64,000 nt of DNA, taken from assembly GCF_004115745.1 (NCBI RefSeq), contig NZ_QXIL01000002.1, positions 62,001-126,000 on the forward strand, written 5' to 3'. A model generated the notes under the pieces. That model was not told the origin of the DNA. It searched no databases and saw only the letters and a list, made by a program, of their open reading frames with translations. This document shows, piece after piece, positions 8,233 to 18,017 of this stretch. Source of the stretch: Levilactobacillus suantsaii. GTDB lineage: Bacteria; Bacillota; Bacilli; Lactobacillales; Lactobacillaceae. The translations under genes and the position numbers were made by a program. Every line of letters begins with the position of its first letter. Position 1 is the stretch's first letter.

Positions 8233-9576
8233 TTAACGGCCCTTAGAATTGGCATCAGCAGGGTCATCGTCTTTGAAATAATGCCGAACCTCCGAGATAA
8301 AATATAACGATCCCGTTAACAACAACAGGTCTTCAGCCGACATCTGCCGTAACGCTTGCTGCAATGCGGTTGGCCAGTCCTTAGCCATACTGATACGGTC
8401 ATGTGTTGTCACCACGTCTTCTAGTTCACTCGGTGTTGCCACTACCCGGTTGGCCGGTCCGTTGAACTGGGTCACAATCAAATGGACGTTGGGAAGTGTC
8501 AGTAGCGTGTGCACCATCTTAGTGTACTGTTTATCGGCTAAAACGGCGAGGATGATGTACACCTCGTTGGTCGCAAAGTGGCGGTGTAAGAGCTGGGCCA
8601 ACTCAACCATCGCCGGTTCGTTATGCGCGCCGTCAATTGCAATCAATGGTTGAGTCGTTAACCGTTCGAACCGCCCCGGCCAAGCCGTATGGGCTAACCC
8701 CCGCCGAATCGTCGCCGCAACGACCTGACCGTGTTGCAACTGCTGAAACTGGATAAAGGCGGTCAACGCTGTAGCGGCATTATCGATCTGGTACTGCCCC
8801 AGTAGATCAATCTGCAGGCGCTGATACTGGAAGGCTTGATACTGATACGTGAACCGTTCGCCCCACTGGTCTTCTGGCTGATTAGTGACGTCGAAGTCAC
8901 GGCCCAACGCTACGACCTGTGTCTGCTTAGTTTGTGCCGTCTGGTCCATCACGGCCAAAGCGTCCGGTGACAGCCGGCCACAAACTACTGGTACCTGCGC
9001 CTTGATGATACCGGCCTTTTGGTGGGCGATTTCGGGAATCGTGTCCCCTAGAATCCGCATGTGGTCCAGCCCAATGGTCGTAATCACCGAGATTGCCGGG
9101 GTGATGATGTTGGTGGAATCGTAGAGGCCGCCTAAGCCCACTTCGACCACCACCACGTCGACCGGATGAGCGGCAAAGTAACAAAACATCAGTGCCGTGT
9201 CGATTTCAAATTCGGTCGGGCCCTTAGTGTCGAGTTCGGCATCCAGTTGGGCGACTACCGGTGGGACCCGGTTGACCAACTGGATCAACTCATCGTCGCC
9301 GATAGGCTGGCCGTCCGTACTGATGCGCTCGTTGAACCGGGTGATAAAAGGCGACGTAAAAGTCCCGACCGTTTGCCCATCCGCCATTAAAAGGTCCCGC
9401 AAAAACGCCACTGTCGACCCTTTCCCGTTGGTCCCCGCTACGTGAATCATGGTTAACTTATCTTGCGGATTGCCCAGCAACGCCATAAAATGCCGCATCC
9501 GGTCCAAGGTCGGTGCCTTTTTAAATTGGTCGCGGCCATGAATAAAATTCAATGCTTCGGTATACGTTGTGATCAA
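8233..9576 (-). CDS. folC: Bifunctional folylpolyglutamate/dihydrofolate synthase
   Basis: A 447-residue Mur-ligase-fold enzyme that adds glutamate to folates, and in many bacteria also to dihydropteroate. Motifs are the P-loop HVAGTNGKGSTVAFL (about residue 44), the family segment TSPFITRFNERIS, VEVGLGGLYDSTNI, and the C-terminal domain with IDGAHNEPAMVELAQLL. Length is normal. It lies downstream of valS, separated by a strong terminator. Its own 3' end shows no clear terminator. Confidence 0.93.
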   Translation of the reverse strand: MITTYTEALNFIHGRDQFKKAPTLDRMRHFMALLGNPQDKLTMIHVAGTNGKGSTVAFLRDLLMADGQTVGTFTSPFITRFNERISTDGQPIGDDELIQLVNRVPPVVAQLDAELDTKGPTEFEIDTALMFCYFAAHPVDVVVVEVGLGGLYDSTNIITPAISVITTIGLDHMRILGDTIPEIAHQKAGIIKAQVPVVCGRLSPDALAVMDQTAQTKQTQVVALGRDFDVTNQPEDQWGERFTYQYQAFQYQRLQIDLLGQYQIDNAATALTAFIQFQQLQHGQVVAATIRRGLAHTAWPGRFERLTTQPLIAIDGAHNEPAMVELAQLLHRHFATNEVYIILAVLADKQYTKMVHTLLTLPNVHLIVTQFNGPANRVVATPSELEDVVTTHDRISMAKDWPTALQQALRQMSAEDLLLLTGSLYFISEVRHYFKDDDPADANSKGR

Positions 9577-9645
9577 AAAATACCACTCTCCCGCTAAATT
9601 CTCTGTCTCTTACTGTACCAAATTTTGACCCAAACCGTTAGGTCC

Positions 9646-9683
9646 AAAAAGCGTGTGCCGGCAGTTTTGTCGGCACACGCTTT
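9646..9683 (-). terminator. Terminator after valS
   Basis: A strong hairpin, GCGTGTGCCG pairing with CGGCACACGC (9651-9680), has a five-T run on the minus strand (9646-9650). It lies between valS and folC, about 100 nt past the valS stop. Confidence 0.8.
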
Positions 9684-9779
9684 AACTCATCATTCATTTA
9701 AATGGCGCTCAACCGCGCGACAGCGCTGACCAGCTACTATCGCCCGACCAATTGGGAACCTTAAAGGCCCCTTAATGGC

Positions 9780-12446
9780 TTAAAGTTGGGCTTTGATTTC
9801 CGCTAAGCGGTCCTGCGTTGCGGCCAACTTCTTTTGGTTGTCCGTCTGCTTTTCCCGTTCGGCGTTAACCACGTCTTCAGGAGCGTTGGCCACGAAGCGG
9901 TCGTTGCCTAACTTCTTCGTCGCCCGCTCTACTTCGGCAGTATACTTAGCCGCTTCCTTAGTCAATCGCGCGGCTTCATCGTTTAAGTCTACCAGTTCAG
10001 CTAACGGTACCGAGATTTCGGCTGAAGTGATGACCGCCGTCATGGCTAACTTCGGTGCGACTAGATCTGCGCCGATTTCCAAGTTCTTCGGGTGTACGAA
10101 CCGGTCGATATACTCGCGGTTGGTCTCAAAGACGGTCTGGAGTTTAGTATCGTCGGTCTTGATCTGTAAGTCGATTGGCGTGGACATTGGTGCATTGGCC
10201 TCAGCTCGAATGTTCCGGACCGCTTTGATCAAGTCAATCAGACTGGTCATGTCGCTTTCAGCTGTGGCGTTGTCGAATTCTGGATGGTCGACTGGATAAG
10301 CCGCCGTGACTAACGATTGGCCGTCATGGGGCATCGCTTGCCAGATGGCTTCCGTGACGAACGGCATAATCGGTTGCAAGAGCCGTAACGTTTGGTCCAA
10401 GACGTAGGCTAATAAGTCCTGCTTATCTGCCTTGGCCGCCTCGTCGTCACCCGTCAAGACTTGCTTACTCATTTCGATGTACCAGTCACAAAAGTCGTTC
10501 CAGATGAAGTTGTACAAGGCTCGTCCGGCTTCACCGAAATCGAACTTGTCGAACATGGTCGTAACGTGCTTGACCGTGGCATTTAAGCGGCTCAAGATCC
10601 ACTTGTCGGTCAAATCCCACTTCTCTGCCGCGGGAACGACAGGCTTGGTCTGGTCACCCAAGTTCATGATGACGAACCGACTGGCGTTCCAAATCTTATT
10701 GATAAAGTTCCAAGCCGCGTCCATCTTCTTGTAGCTGAACCGGACGTCTTGCCCCGCCGTCAACCCCGTTGAGAGGAACCAGCGCAAAGCATCGGCCCCG
10801 TACTTGTCGATAACGTCCATCGGGTCAATCCCATTCCCCAGGGATTTGCTCATCTTGCGACCCTCTTCGTCACGAATCAACCCGTGTAACAGCACGTGTT
10901 TAAACGGCCGTTCGCCAGTAAATTCAAGACTTTGGAAAATCATCCGGGAAACCCAGAAGAAGATGATGTCGTAACCGGTCACTAACGTATTGGTTGGGAA
11001 GTAGCGCTTGAAATCAGCACTGTCTTCATCCGGCCACCCCAACGTTGAGAACGGCCACAAGGCACTGGAGAACCAGGTGTCCAAGACGTCGGGATCGCGA
11101 TCCCAATTTTCCGGATCTTTCGGGGCCGTTTCGCCCACGTAGATTTCACCGGTCTGCTTGTGGTACCAAGCTGGAATCTGGTGCCCCCACCAAAGTTGCC
11201 GAGAGATGACCCAATCATGGGCATTTTCCATCCACTGTGTGAAGGTGTGTTCGAACCGTTTCGGCACGAAGTCCACGGCCCCATCACTCTGTTGGTTCTT
11301 CAACGCTTTTTGCGCCAGTGGTTGCATCTTCACGAACCATTGGGTGGATAAGCGGGCTTCGACTTGGACCCCGGTCCGTTCGGAATGACCGACGGAATGA
11401 ACGATTGGTTTGACCTGCAACAGTAAACCTTGTTCATCCAAATCCGCGACCATGGCCTTACGCGCTTCAAAGCGGTCCATGCCGTTGTACTTACCGGCCT
11501 TCTCGTTCATGGTGGCGTCTTCGTTCATGGTGTTGATCCGTTCCAAATTATGGCGATTCCCAACCTGGAAGTCATTCGGGTCGTGGGCCGGCGTAATCTT
11601 CACCATCCCGGTCCCGAAGTCGGGGTCGACGTATTGGTCCGCAATGATCGGAATCTCGCGGTCAGCTAACGGCAAAACAACCTTGGTCCCCACCAGTTCC
11701 TTGTAGCGCTCATCACTCGGGTTGACGGCCACGGCGGTGTCTCCCATCATGGTTTCAGGCCGCGTGGTCGCAATCTCAATGTAGTGGTTACCGTTAAAGG
11801 TTTGGTTAGGATCCACGAACGGGTACTTAACGTGGTAAAAGGCACCCTTGTCGTCCTTGTGAATCACTTCGATGTCGGACAACGCCGTCCGGGCTTGCGG
11901 ATCCCAGTTGATGATGTATTCGCCCCGATAGATCAAGCCCTGCTTGTACAGTGAGACGAAGACCCGCTTAACAGCATCCGATAGCCCGTCGTCCAAAGTA
12001 AACCGTTCACGTGAATAGTCTAATGATAAGCCCATCTTGGCCCATTGCTGGTGAATCGTGTCCGCGTATTCGTCTTTCCATTCCCAGACCTTTTTAATGA
12101 AGGCTTCGCGACCTAAGTTGTACCGGGAAATGCCCTGCTCGCGGAGCTTAGCTTCCACCTTGGCTTGCGTCGCGATACCGGCATGGTCCATCCCCGGTAA
12201 CCAGAGCGTATCGTACCCTTGCATCCGTTTTTGCCGGATCAACATGTCTTGTAACGTGGTGTCCCAAGCGTGTCCTAAATGTAGTTTCCCGGTGACGTTC
12301 GGTGGGGGTAACACGATTGAATACGGTTTTGCTTGTGGGTCCCCACTGGGTTTGAAGACGTCTTCGTCCAACCAAGTCTGGTACCGGCCCGCTTCCACGG
12401 CGGTCGGATCATACTTCGTGGGCATGTCTACTGTTTTATCTGCCAT
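9780..12446 (-). CDS. valS: Valine--tRNA ligase
   Basis: An 888-residue class Ia aminoacyl-tRNA synthetase charging tRNA-Val. It has the HIGH-type motif [16 protein letters not shown] (near residue 48), an editing domain with [17 protein letters not shown]-like sequence, the KMSKS motif in [15 protein letters not shown] and a C-terminal coiled-coil tRNA arm (about the last 65 residues). I chose ATG 12446 ([13 protein letters not shown]) because AAAGGA lies about 10 nt upstream. The ATG at 12455 is too close to it. Expression is controlled by the T-box upstream. Confidence 0.96.
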   Translation of the reverse strand: MADKTVDMPTKYDPTAVEAGRYQTWLDEDVFKPSGDPQAKPYSIVLPPPNVTGKLHLGHAWDTTLQDMLIRQKRMQGYDTLWLPGMDHAGIATQAKVEAKLREQGISRYNLGREAFIKKVWEWKDEYADTIHQQWAKMGLSLDYSRERFTLDDGLSDAVKRVFVSLYKQGLIYRGEYIINWDPQARTALSDIEVIHKDDKGAFYHVKYPFVDPNQTFNGNHYIEIATTRPETMMGDTAVAVNPSDERYKELVGTKVVLPLADREIPIIADQYVDPDFGTGMVKITPAHDPNDFQVGNRHNLERINTMNEDATMNEKAGKYNGMDRFEARKAMVADLDEQGLLLQVKPIVHSVGHSERTGVQVEARLSTQWFVKMQPLAQKALKNQQSDGAVDFVPKRFEHTFTQWMENAHDWVISRQLWWGHQIPAWYHKQTGEIYVGETAPKDPENWDRDPDVLDTWFSSALWPFSTLGWPDEDSADFKRYFPTNTLVTGYDIIFFWVSRMIFQSLEFTGERPFKHVLLHGLIRDEEGRKMSKSLGNGIDPMDVIDKYGADALRWFLSTGLTAGQDVRFSYKKMDAAWNFINKIWNASRFVIMNLGDQTKPVVPAAEKWDLTDKWILSRLNATVKHVTTMFDKFDFGEAGRALYNFIWNDFCDWYIEMSKQVLTGDDEAAKADKQDLLAYVLDQTLRLLQPIMPFVTEAIWQAMPHDGQSLVTAAYPVDHPEFDNATAESDMTSLIDLIKAVRNIRAEANAPMSTPIDLQIKTDDTKLQTVFETNREYIDRFVHPKNLEIGADLVAPKLAMTAVITSAEISVPLAELVDLNDEAARLTKEAAKYTAEVERATKKLGNDRFVANAPEDVVNAEREKQTDNQKKLAATQDRLAEIKAQL

Positions 12447-12484
12447 ACCTCTCATTTCCTTTCTCTTTACCGGTCACAATGGTA

Positions 12485-12735
12485 CAAAAAAACTTCGTCC
12501 TAATTCAAAATTAGGACGAAGTCATTCGCGGTACCACCTAAATTGGGTAATTGCTACCCCACTTATCTTCGTTGTTAACGGAGTGTGCTCCGGTACCGAC
12601 TTACGTTTAATTTCAGTCGATCAGCTCACAAGTTACTTTCACCCGCCACGGTCGGCCACTTTCCAGCTCTCGTGACTCTCTGTCTCGACCGTAACGACTT
12701 ACTCGCTTGCTCACAGCTATTTACTCTGTAGTTTA
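12485..12735 (-). promoter_or_regulatory. T-box riboswitch leader of valS (specifier GTA, Val)
   Basis: The minus strand carries T-box core GGTGGTACCGCG (about 12517-12528). It ends in a terminator of CTTCGTCCTAATT pairing with AATTAGGACGAAG and a T run at 12485-12491. In Stem I, CAAG/CTTG and AGCT/AGCT arms close a specifier loop with AGTA on the 5' side and GAAAGTAA on the 3' side. This places GTA at 12634-12636, a valine codon agreeing with the downstream gene. ACGGTCG/CGACCGT forms the helix above. Confidence 0.92.
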
Positions 12736-12747
12736 CCCAATTTTAAG

Positions 12748-13257
12748 CTAAGCGTCAACACGTGGCACTAACTTTTCCAAAGCCGCCAGAGCCGCTAAGT
12801 AGTTGGGTTCTTCGGACTGTTCCGTCACAACCTGTCGATAAGTGATTTTCCCCGTGGCATCAATAATCCAGATAGAACGGGCTAGATTGCCGGCGTTTGG
12901 GATATACAACCCAGTCTCATACCCGAAGGACAACCCCTCGTCTGACAATAAGTCTACGTTGGTGACCCCTTCAGCTGCACACCAACCCGTTTGTTCGGCC
13001 ACGGAATTATTCGATACCGTGTAAAACTTGGCTGCCGGATAGTGGTCCGCCTGTTGCGTAAATTTACGCGTCTGCAACGTGCAGACCGGGGTATCCAGAT
13101 CCGGAACGACGCTGATCAAGCTCACTTGCCCAATCAGATTTGCCGTCTTCACCTTATTATTCTGTTGATCAAACAGCTTGAATTTAGGTAATTGGGTTCC
13201 CACTTCAGGGAGCTCGCCCGCTAAGGCCATCTTCTTACCGAGTCTTGTGACATCCAC
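12748..13257 (-). CDS. tpx: Thiol peroxidase (atypical 2-Cys peroxiredoxin)
   Basis: A protein of 169 residues reducing hydroperoxides with thioredoxin. The peroxidatic site is VPDLDTPVCTLQT (C60 counting from the start chosen here), and the resolving Cys of the family fits TGWCAAEG (C94). The start chosen is the GTG at 13257 (M-D-V-T-R), 8 nt after AAGGAG. The longer frame would begin inside that ribosome site. Monocistronic. Its 3' end abuts the valS T-box leader. Confidence 0.92.
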   Translation of the reverse strand: MDVTRLGKKMALAGELPEVGTQLPKFKLFDQQNNKVKTANLIGQVSLISVVPDLDTPVCTLQTRKFTQQADHYPAAKFYTVSNNSVAEQTGWCAAEGVTNVDLLSDEGLSFGYETGLYIPNAGNLARSIWIIDATGKITYRQVVTEQSEEPNYLAALAALEKLVPRVDA

Positions 13258-13365
13258 ACAGATCACTCCTTAATATTTAGCCAGGTCAAAAAACTAGCTA
13301 TTAGGTTAATTATGGCGCAGTCGCCCCCTAAAAAACAAGTAATTTGCCGGATAAGTTCGGGGGAA

Positions 13366-14493
13366 CTAGCCTGGCATCTTCCCACTCAACTTGATGGCTT
13401 CGATCATAATCTGTGCACCGGTGACTAACGCCTGGTGGTCGAAGGTCATCCCCGGCACGTGCAGGCCGGGTGTCAGGTCACAGCCTAACCCCAACATCGT
13501 ACTCTCTTTAGCCAAGCCATCGTAAGCGTAAAAGTGAAAATCATCACCGCCCTGCGTGGGCACTGGTGCCACCAATCCAGCCGTTCCCAACACGGTGGTA
13601 ACGGCTTGGCTCATCGCCGCTACGGCCGGCTTGCTGGGGATTGCTGCGGGCGATAAGTCGTTTTCGTCTACTTGGATGTCGATCCCGTCAACGGCTACCG
13701 CCCGCATGGCCGTAAACGCCTGGTCCTGCAACTGATCCATCGACTCGTTGGTCCGGGCCCGCAAGTCAACGGCGAAGGTTCCCCTGTCGGGCACAATGTT
13801 CGACGACTCGCCGGCCTGAAACATGGTCGTAGTGATCGAGTAGGGCGTGGTCGTGGCCAACTTCAATTGCTTGAACCGTTCATTCAAGGTACTGAAAGCA
13901 TCAATCACGTTGGCTCCTAACCAGGGTCGTCCAGCGTGGGCCGTTCGCCCCGTGATGGTCACCCAGTAGGTCCGCGTGGCAATATCTGGGAGCAAGGCTT
14001 CGGCCTGACCTAACGCGAGTTCACTTTGGGGGCAGACGTGCAACCCATATAACACGTCTAGCGGCGGTACTAAACCACTTTGAATCACCTTTTCGGCGCC
14101 AGTCACAGTCTCTTCAGCCGGCTGGAAAATAAGTTTCAACGTTCCTGGTAGTTCTGCTTCGTGGGTCTTAAAGTAGGCCGCAACCGCTAAAACAATGGCC
14201 ATGTGCGCGTTGTGCCCACAAGAATGAAGGACTTGTGGTCGGCCTTGATAGACCTGTTTTAAAGCGTCGATGTCAGCCCGCATCCCCATCACGAACCGGT
14301 GGCCGGGATTTAACGTGGCCACCAAGCCCGTCATGTGCGCAAACTTCTGATACGCCACACCCAATTCGTCTAAACGCTGCGCCAAATAAGCCGTCGTTTG
14401 AACTTCATTGAAGGCCGTTTCGGCTCGGCTGGCAAGTTCATCAAAATCGGTTTGTAACTGTTGTGCATCTACCGTAATCGTTTGTGTGTCCAT
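13366..14493 (-). CDS. M20-family amidohydrolase
   Basis: A 375-residue metal-dependent amidohydrolase of the M20D type, acting on N-acyl amino acids or related amides. Metal-binding segments are HSCGHNAHMA, FQPAEETVTGAEKVI and GLHVCPQ. A dimerisation insert lies in the middle, and a late HFYAYDGL segment also follows the family. ATG 14493 is preferred, as GGGGGA is 7 nt upstream. It follows the peptide-binding lipoprotein by 13 nt in the same T-box operon, suggesting it cleaves something the transporter brings in. N-acetyl-diaminopimelate deacetylase activity is a family alternative, but the dap operon context is absent. Confidence 0.87.
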   Translation of the reverse strand: MDTQTITVDAQQLQTDFDELASRAETAFNEVQTTAYLAQRLDELGVAYQKFAHMTGLVATLNPGHRFVMGMRADIDALKQVYQGRPQVLHSCGHNAHMAIVLAVAAYFKTHEAELPGTLKLIFQPAEETVTGAEKVIQSGLVPPLDVLYGLHVCPQSELALGQAEALLPDIATRTYWVTITGRTAHAGRPWLGANVIDAFSTLNERFKQLKLATTTPYSITTTMFQAGESSNIVPDRGTFAVDLRARTNESMDQLQDQAFTAMRAVAVDGIDIQVDENDLSPAAIPSKPAVAAMSQAVTTVLGTAGLVAPVPTQGGDDFHFYAYDGLAKESTMLGLGCDLTPGLHVPGMTFDHQALVTGAQIMIEAIKLSGKMPG

Positions 14494-14506
14494 AATCATT
14501 CCCCCA

Positions 14507-16144
14507 TTACTTACTGGTCTTATAAGCCGTCTTCAACGTGATGCCTTGCGCCGCCGCGTAGGTGACGCCTTTGAGTTGCGGGCTATTCAAGCGGGTGACT
14601 TGTCCTTGATTCAGGACCGCCACAGCCTGGTCACGCATCGCAATCTGGTTAGCTTGTTTGAAATCGGCGTACCGTTTTTGGGCGTTATCGGCGTCCACCC
14701 CGTTCGCTCGGGTGTAAGCCTGGTCAAATTTGGCATTGGAATAGTTTCCCGCGTTATTGTAATTATCAGTGTTGAGTAGCTGGAAGAACTCGGTCAATTC
14801 CGGATAAGAGGTAATCCAATTACTAAAGCCGAGGTCATAGCCTTGTTTTTTCTGCATGGTCGTGATGGCTTGGACCTTGGGCTGCACGTTGACCTTGAGA
14901 CTGAGGCCCTTTAAGTATTTTTCCGTATTGGCCTGGACATACTCGGCGGTATTTTTGAAGGTGTCCACGTCGTAGCAGACCAGCGTCAAATTCAATTTTT
15001 TCAGTCCTAATTGACGCATCCCCTTGGCCCAATACTTCTTAGCCAATTGCGGATCATAGGCAACGGCGGACTTAACGGTGGAATCTAAAGCGAAGTCCTT
15101 GCCCGTTTGTGGATTCTTCGCGATATCTTCCGGTGCCATCCCGTAAGGCACCTTGGCGCCATTTTTCAACACGTTAGCCGTCAAGGTCTTCCGGTCGATG
15201 GCTAACGAGATTGCCCGGCGAATGTTACGGTTACGCATCGCCTTGTGGGCAAAGTTATACGCTAAGTAGTCGGTCTCACCACTTGGGTAACTCAAGTAGC
15301 CTGGTTGAGATTTTTCTTGAGCGGCCTGTTGTCCGGATAATGTGATGTTGTCTAACTTCTTAGATTGATATAACGCCAACGCGGTCTGCGGTGACTTAGC
15401 CACCTGAAACTTCACGGTCGTCAGCTTGACGTTCTTGTGATCCCAGTAATTAGGATTTTTCTTGAGCGTCCAACTCGACGAAGCCGCCGTCCAATTTTGT
15501 ACGGTAAACGGTCCGTCATAGACCGTCTTCTTGGCGGAAGTCCCGTAAGCTTGACCGTACTTGGTCACGACCTTTTCGTTTAGCGGTAAGAAAGGCACCG
15601 ACGCAACTAAGTATTTGAAATACGGCGTTGGTTGCGTCAATTGAACTTTCAGCGTCGTGGCGTTTACGGCCGTCACCCCGAGTTTCGTCGCTGCCATTTT
15701 CCCCGCTTCAATTGCCTTGGCATTTTTAATCGGTAAAAATTGGTAGGCATTGGCCGCTTTGGTCTTCGGCGTCACCGCCCGTTGCCAAGCAAAGACGAAA
15801 TCTTTAGCGGTCAACGGATCGCCGTTACTCCATTTCAGGTTCCGCCGGAGTTTGAAAGTGTAGACGGTCTGGTCATTCGTCGGCTTGACCAAGGTTGTTG
15901 CCAAGCCGGGTTCGACCGTGGTGCTGTCCTTCATCCGGTACAGGCCCTCTTGAGCGTTGTTGACCGTTTCTTGGGCCCCAATGTCCGTAATCATGGTCGA
16001 ATCTAACGACGAGATGTCGACCGGTTCCATGATGGTCGCCGTCTGTTGCGGACTGGCATCGGCCGCTTGACCACAACCCGCTAACGCTAAACCACTGCCG
16101 ATAATAACTGTAAAACTGGTGAAACGTTTCAATAATTTTTGCAT
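14507..16144 (-). CDS. Peptide ABC transporter substrate-binding lipoprotein (OppA family)
   Basis: A 545-residue OppA/DppA-type binding protein (SBP_bac_5). It has lipobox LAGC with Cys24, then MEPVDISSLDSTMITDIGAQE, FKLRRNLKWSNGDPLTAKDFVFAWQR-type sequence and a C-terminal EF-FQLLNTDNYNNAGNYSN region, all typical. No permease or ATPase genes adjoin, so it is an orphan receptor for an Opp system elsewhere. The T-box at 16329-16562 puts it under amino-acid starvation control. A GAGGAGG ribosome site precedes ATG 16144. Confidence 0.93.
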   Translation of the reverse strand: MQKLLKRFTSFTVIIGSGLALAGCGQAADASPQQTATIMEPVDISSLDSTMITDIGAQETVNNAQEGLYRMKDSTTVEPGLATTLVKPTNDQTVYTFKLRRNLKWSNGDPLTAKDFVFAWQRAVTPKTKAANAYQFLPIKNAKAIEAGKMAATKLGVTAVNATTLKVQLTQPTPYFKYLVASVPFLPLNEKVVTKYGQAYGTSAKKTVYDGPFTVQNWTAASSSWTLKKNPNYWDHKNVKLTTVKFQVAKSPQTALALYQSKKLDNITLSGQQAAQEKSQPGYLSYPSGETDYLAYNFAHKAMRNRNIRRAISLAIDRKTLTANVLKNGAKVPYGMAPEDIAKNPQTGKDFALDSTVKSAVAYDPQLAKKYWAKGMRQLGLKKLNLTLVCYDVDTFKNTAEYVQANTEKYLKGLSLKVNVQPKVQAITTMQKKQGYDLGFSNWITSYPELTEFFQLLNTDNYNNAGNYSNAKFDQAYTRANGVDADNAQKRYADFKQANQIAMRDQAVAVLNQGQVTRLNSPQLKGVTYAAAQGITLKTAYKTSK

Positions 16145-16216
16145 ATGAAGTCCTCCTCAACACCCGAGCTATCCCGAGCATCACGCGATTGAGCAACGCC
16201 CAATCAGGCGCCACAC

Positions 16217-16306
16217 CTAAACAAATTGCCGCTGGCTCATATGCCGATGATGTCGCTGCAGCTCCGTTACCGTATTCGTTGAATGACGCATCATCAATTG
16301 AAACAT
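16217..16306 (-). CDS. Candidate 29-residue His-rich small protein
   Basis: This small frame (start MFQLMMRHSTNTVTELQ, end MSQRQFV) has AAAGGAAG 9 nt before its ATG and sits between the T-box terminator and the oppA-like gene, on the same transcript. It has five His and five Arg or so in 29 residues, and no signal peptide. It may be a short leader peptide or simply chance coding. No homology can be claimed. Confidence 0.3.
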   Translation of the reverse strand: MFQLMMRHSTNTVTELQRHHRHMSQRQFV

Positions 16307-16328
16307 TTCGATCAGCTTCCTTTCTGTA

Positions 16329-16562
16329 TAAAAAAATCCCCGCAAAGAAAATTCTTTGCGAGGACGACCGATATCGTGGTTCCACCTCTGATTTATAACG
16401 GCTTCACAACCGTTACCTCAGTAAGTTTAAGTAAACTTGGCTCGATTAACGGCGAGCGCCGGCCCCTCCTAATTAGCGTGACCCGTTCAGGTGGACTGCT
16501 AGTAGCTGTGTTTCAATTCAGGTTCGCCCTTTCAGCCTTGCGGACGATCTCTTAAATTAGAA
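16329..16562 (-). promoter_or_regulatory. T-box riboswitch leader of the peptide-binding protein operon
   Basis: The minus strand shows T-box core AGAGGTGGAACCACG (16375-16389), then a terminator of CCTCGCAAAGAA pairing with TTCTTTGCGGGG and a T run at 16330-16336. A hairpin GTAACGG/CCGTTAT precedes the core. The outer stem CTAATT/AATTAG encloses an upstream domain of about 85 nt, short for Stem I. I could not identify the specifier codon. Confidence 0.82.
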
Positions 16563-16730
16563 TTTACTTTGACTACTCATAGCATTTTTAATTTAAATTC
16601 ATTTTAGGGGTTTTACCGGATTTGTCAAGAGAAAAGTTTAGCTGTCTAGGTAGTCACTAATAGCAGTTATCAGGCCCCATGACCGACAAACCCATTTTTC
16701 ACTGTTTTCTCATAACTCGTCTAGCGACCA
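16563..16730. other. Intergenic, no gene seen
   Basis: Between the T-box leader and the thiI terminator lies AT-rich sequence that probably holds the promoter of the leader (minus strand). No convincing ORF or structured RNA is visible. Confidence 0.4.
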
Positions 16731-16760
16731 CAAAAAAAAGCCACGACCAAAGTCGTAGCC
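16731..16760 (-). terminator. Terminator after thiI
   Basis: A hairpin, GGCTACGAC pairing with GTCGTGGC, followed by eight T on the minus strand. A U-G pair fits only the minus strand, matching thiI. Confidence 0.8.
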
Positions 16761-16780
16761 TCATGCTTAATTTAGATAAC

Positions 16781-17998
16781 TTACAGTAATTCCGCAAAGA
16801 CGTCTTCATTTTGGTTCAAGAAGTTGTCTCCCGGGCGAATCTCTGTAATGGTGATACCGTCGAGCGCTTCTTTCATCAAACCTTCCACGTCGAGATGCTT
16901 TTCGTACTTCCGGGACTTCTCCAAGTCCGGCCGCGTCTTCGGTGCCGGTGGCGTGAAAATCGTACAGCAGTCCTCGTATGGCAGGATCGACAGGTCATAG
17001 GTGTCGATATTCTTAGCCACCTTGATGATCTCCGTTTTATCCATCGACAACAACGGTCGTAAAATCGGCATCGTCGTGACGTCGTTGATGGCTTCCATAC
17101 TTTCCAGAGTCTGTGAAGCCACTTGGCCCAGCGACTCCCCGTTAAAGATCCCCTTGGCGTGCCGCATGTGTGCGACTGCCACGGCCAACCGCAACATCAT
17201 CCGCCGCTGAATGGTCATCAGATACCCTTCCGGCACGGATTCTTTGACGGTTTCTTGAATCTTAGCGAACGGCACCTGAATGAATTGGATGCCCCCGGAG
17301 TACTTGGCCAACTTAGCGGTCAATTCCTTGGCCTTAGCCAACGCCTGTTCAGACGTGTACGGCGGACTGTAGAAGTGGACCATGTCCAGCTTGACGCCCC
17401 GGCGCATCCCATAGTAGGACGCAACCGGTGAATCGATGCCGCCGGATAACATCATGACGGCCTTGCCACCGGTGCCGACTGGTAACCCACCGGCTCCTGG
17501 AATGGTCTGTCCCGAGATGTAGACCCCGTTCATCCGTGCTTCCACGCGAATCTCCAAATCAGGATGTTTCATCTTGACTTGGATGCCGGGTACATTTTCA
17601 AGAACGTGACTCCCTAAAATATCGTTTAGTTGATAGGTGTCATATTCAAACGACTTATCTTGGCGCCGGGTGTTGATTTTAAAGGTCATCCCCGGTTTAA
17701 AGTCCGCCTGCGCTAACGCTAAAACGGTAGCCTTGATGGCGTCGATATCTTTGTCGACCTTCACGGACGGCGAGAAGTTTTCGATGCCGAACTCCCCCTT
17801 CAGCCGGTCCATGACCGCCGTCGAATCAGCCCCGTTCAAGGTCACGTGTAATCGATCGTGTTGGGCACGAACTTCCAAGCCATCGAACTCACTGAGTGCT
17901 TTACGCACGTTGTGACCCAATTGCTTGATGAAGTCTTTTTTGTTCTTGCCCTTCGTCGACAATTCACCGTAGCGGACCATGATTTCGCTATATTCCAT
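16781..17998 (-). CDS. thiI: tRNA 4-thiouridine synthetase ThiI
   Basis: A protein of 405 residues that adenylates U8 of tRNA and transfers sulfur to it. A ferredoxin-like plus THUMP N-terminal region is followed by the PP-loop [15 protein letters not shown] (about residue 183). It ends at normal Firmicute length without the rhodanese domain of the E. coli enzyme. ATG 17998 ([14 protein letters not shown]) has GAAAGGGG about 9 nt upstream. The preceding gene encodes a cysteine desulfurase, its expected sulfur donor, 19 nt away. Confidence 0.95.
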   Translation of the reverse strand: MEYSEIMVRYGELSTKGKNKKDFIKQLGHNVRKALSEFDGLEVRAQHDRLHVTLNGADSTAVMDRLKGEFGIENFSPSVKVDKDIDAIKATVLALAQADFKPGMTFKINTRRQDKSFEYDTYQLNDILGSHVLENVPGIQVKMKHPDLEIRVEARMNGVYISGQTIPGAGGLPVGTGGKAVMMLSGGIDSPVASYYGMRRGVKLDMVHFYSPPYTSEQALAKAKELTAKLAKYSGGIQFIQVPFAKIQETVKESVPEGYLMTIQRRMMLRLAVAVAHMRHAKGIFNGESLGQVASQTLESMEAINDVTTMPILRPLLSMDKTEIIKVAKNIDTYDLSILPYEDCCTIFTPPAPKTRPDLEKSRKYEKHLDVEGLMKEALDGITITEIRPGDNFLNQNEDVFAELL

Positions 17999-18017
17999 TG
18001 CGCGACCCCTTTCGTGA

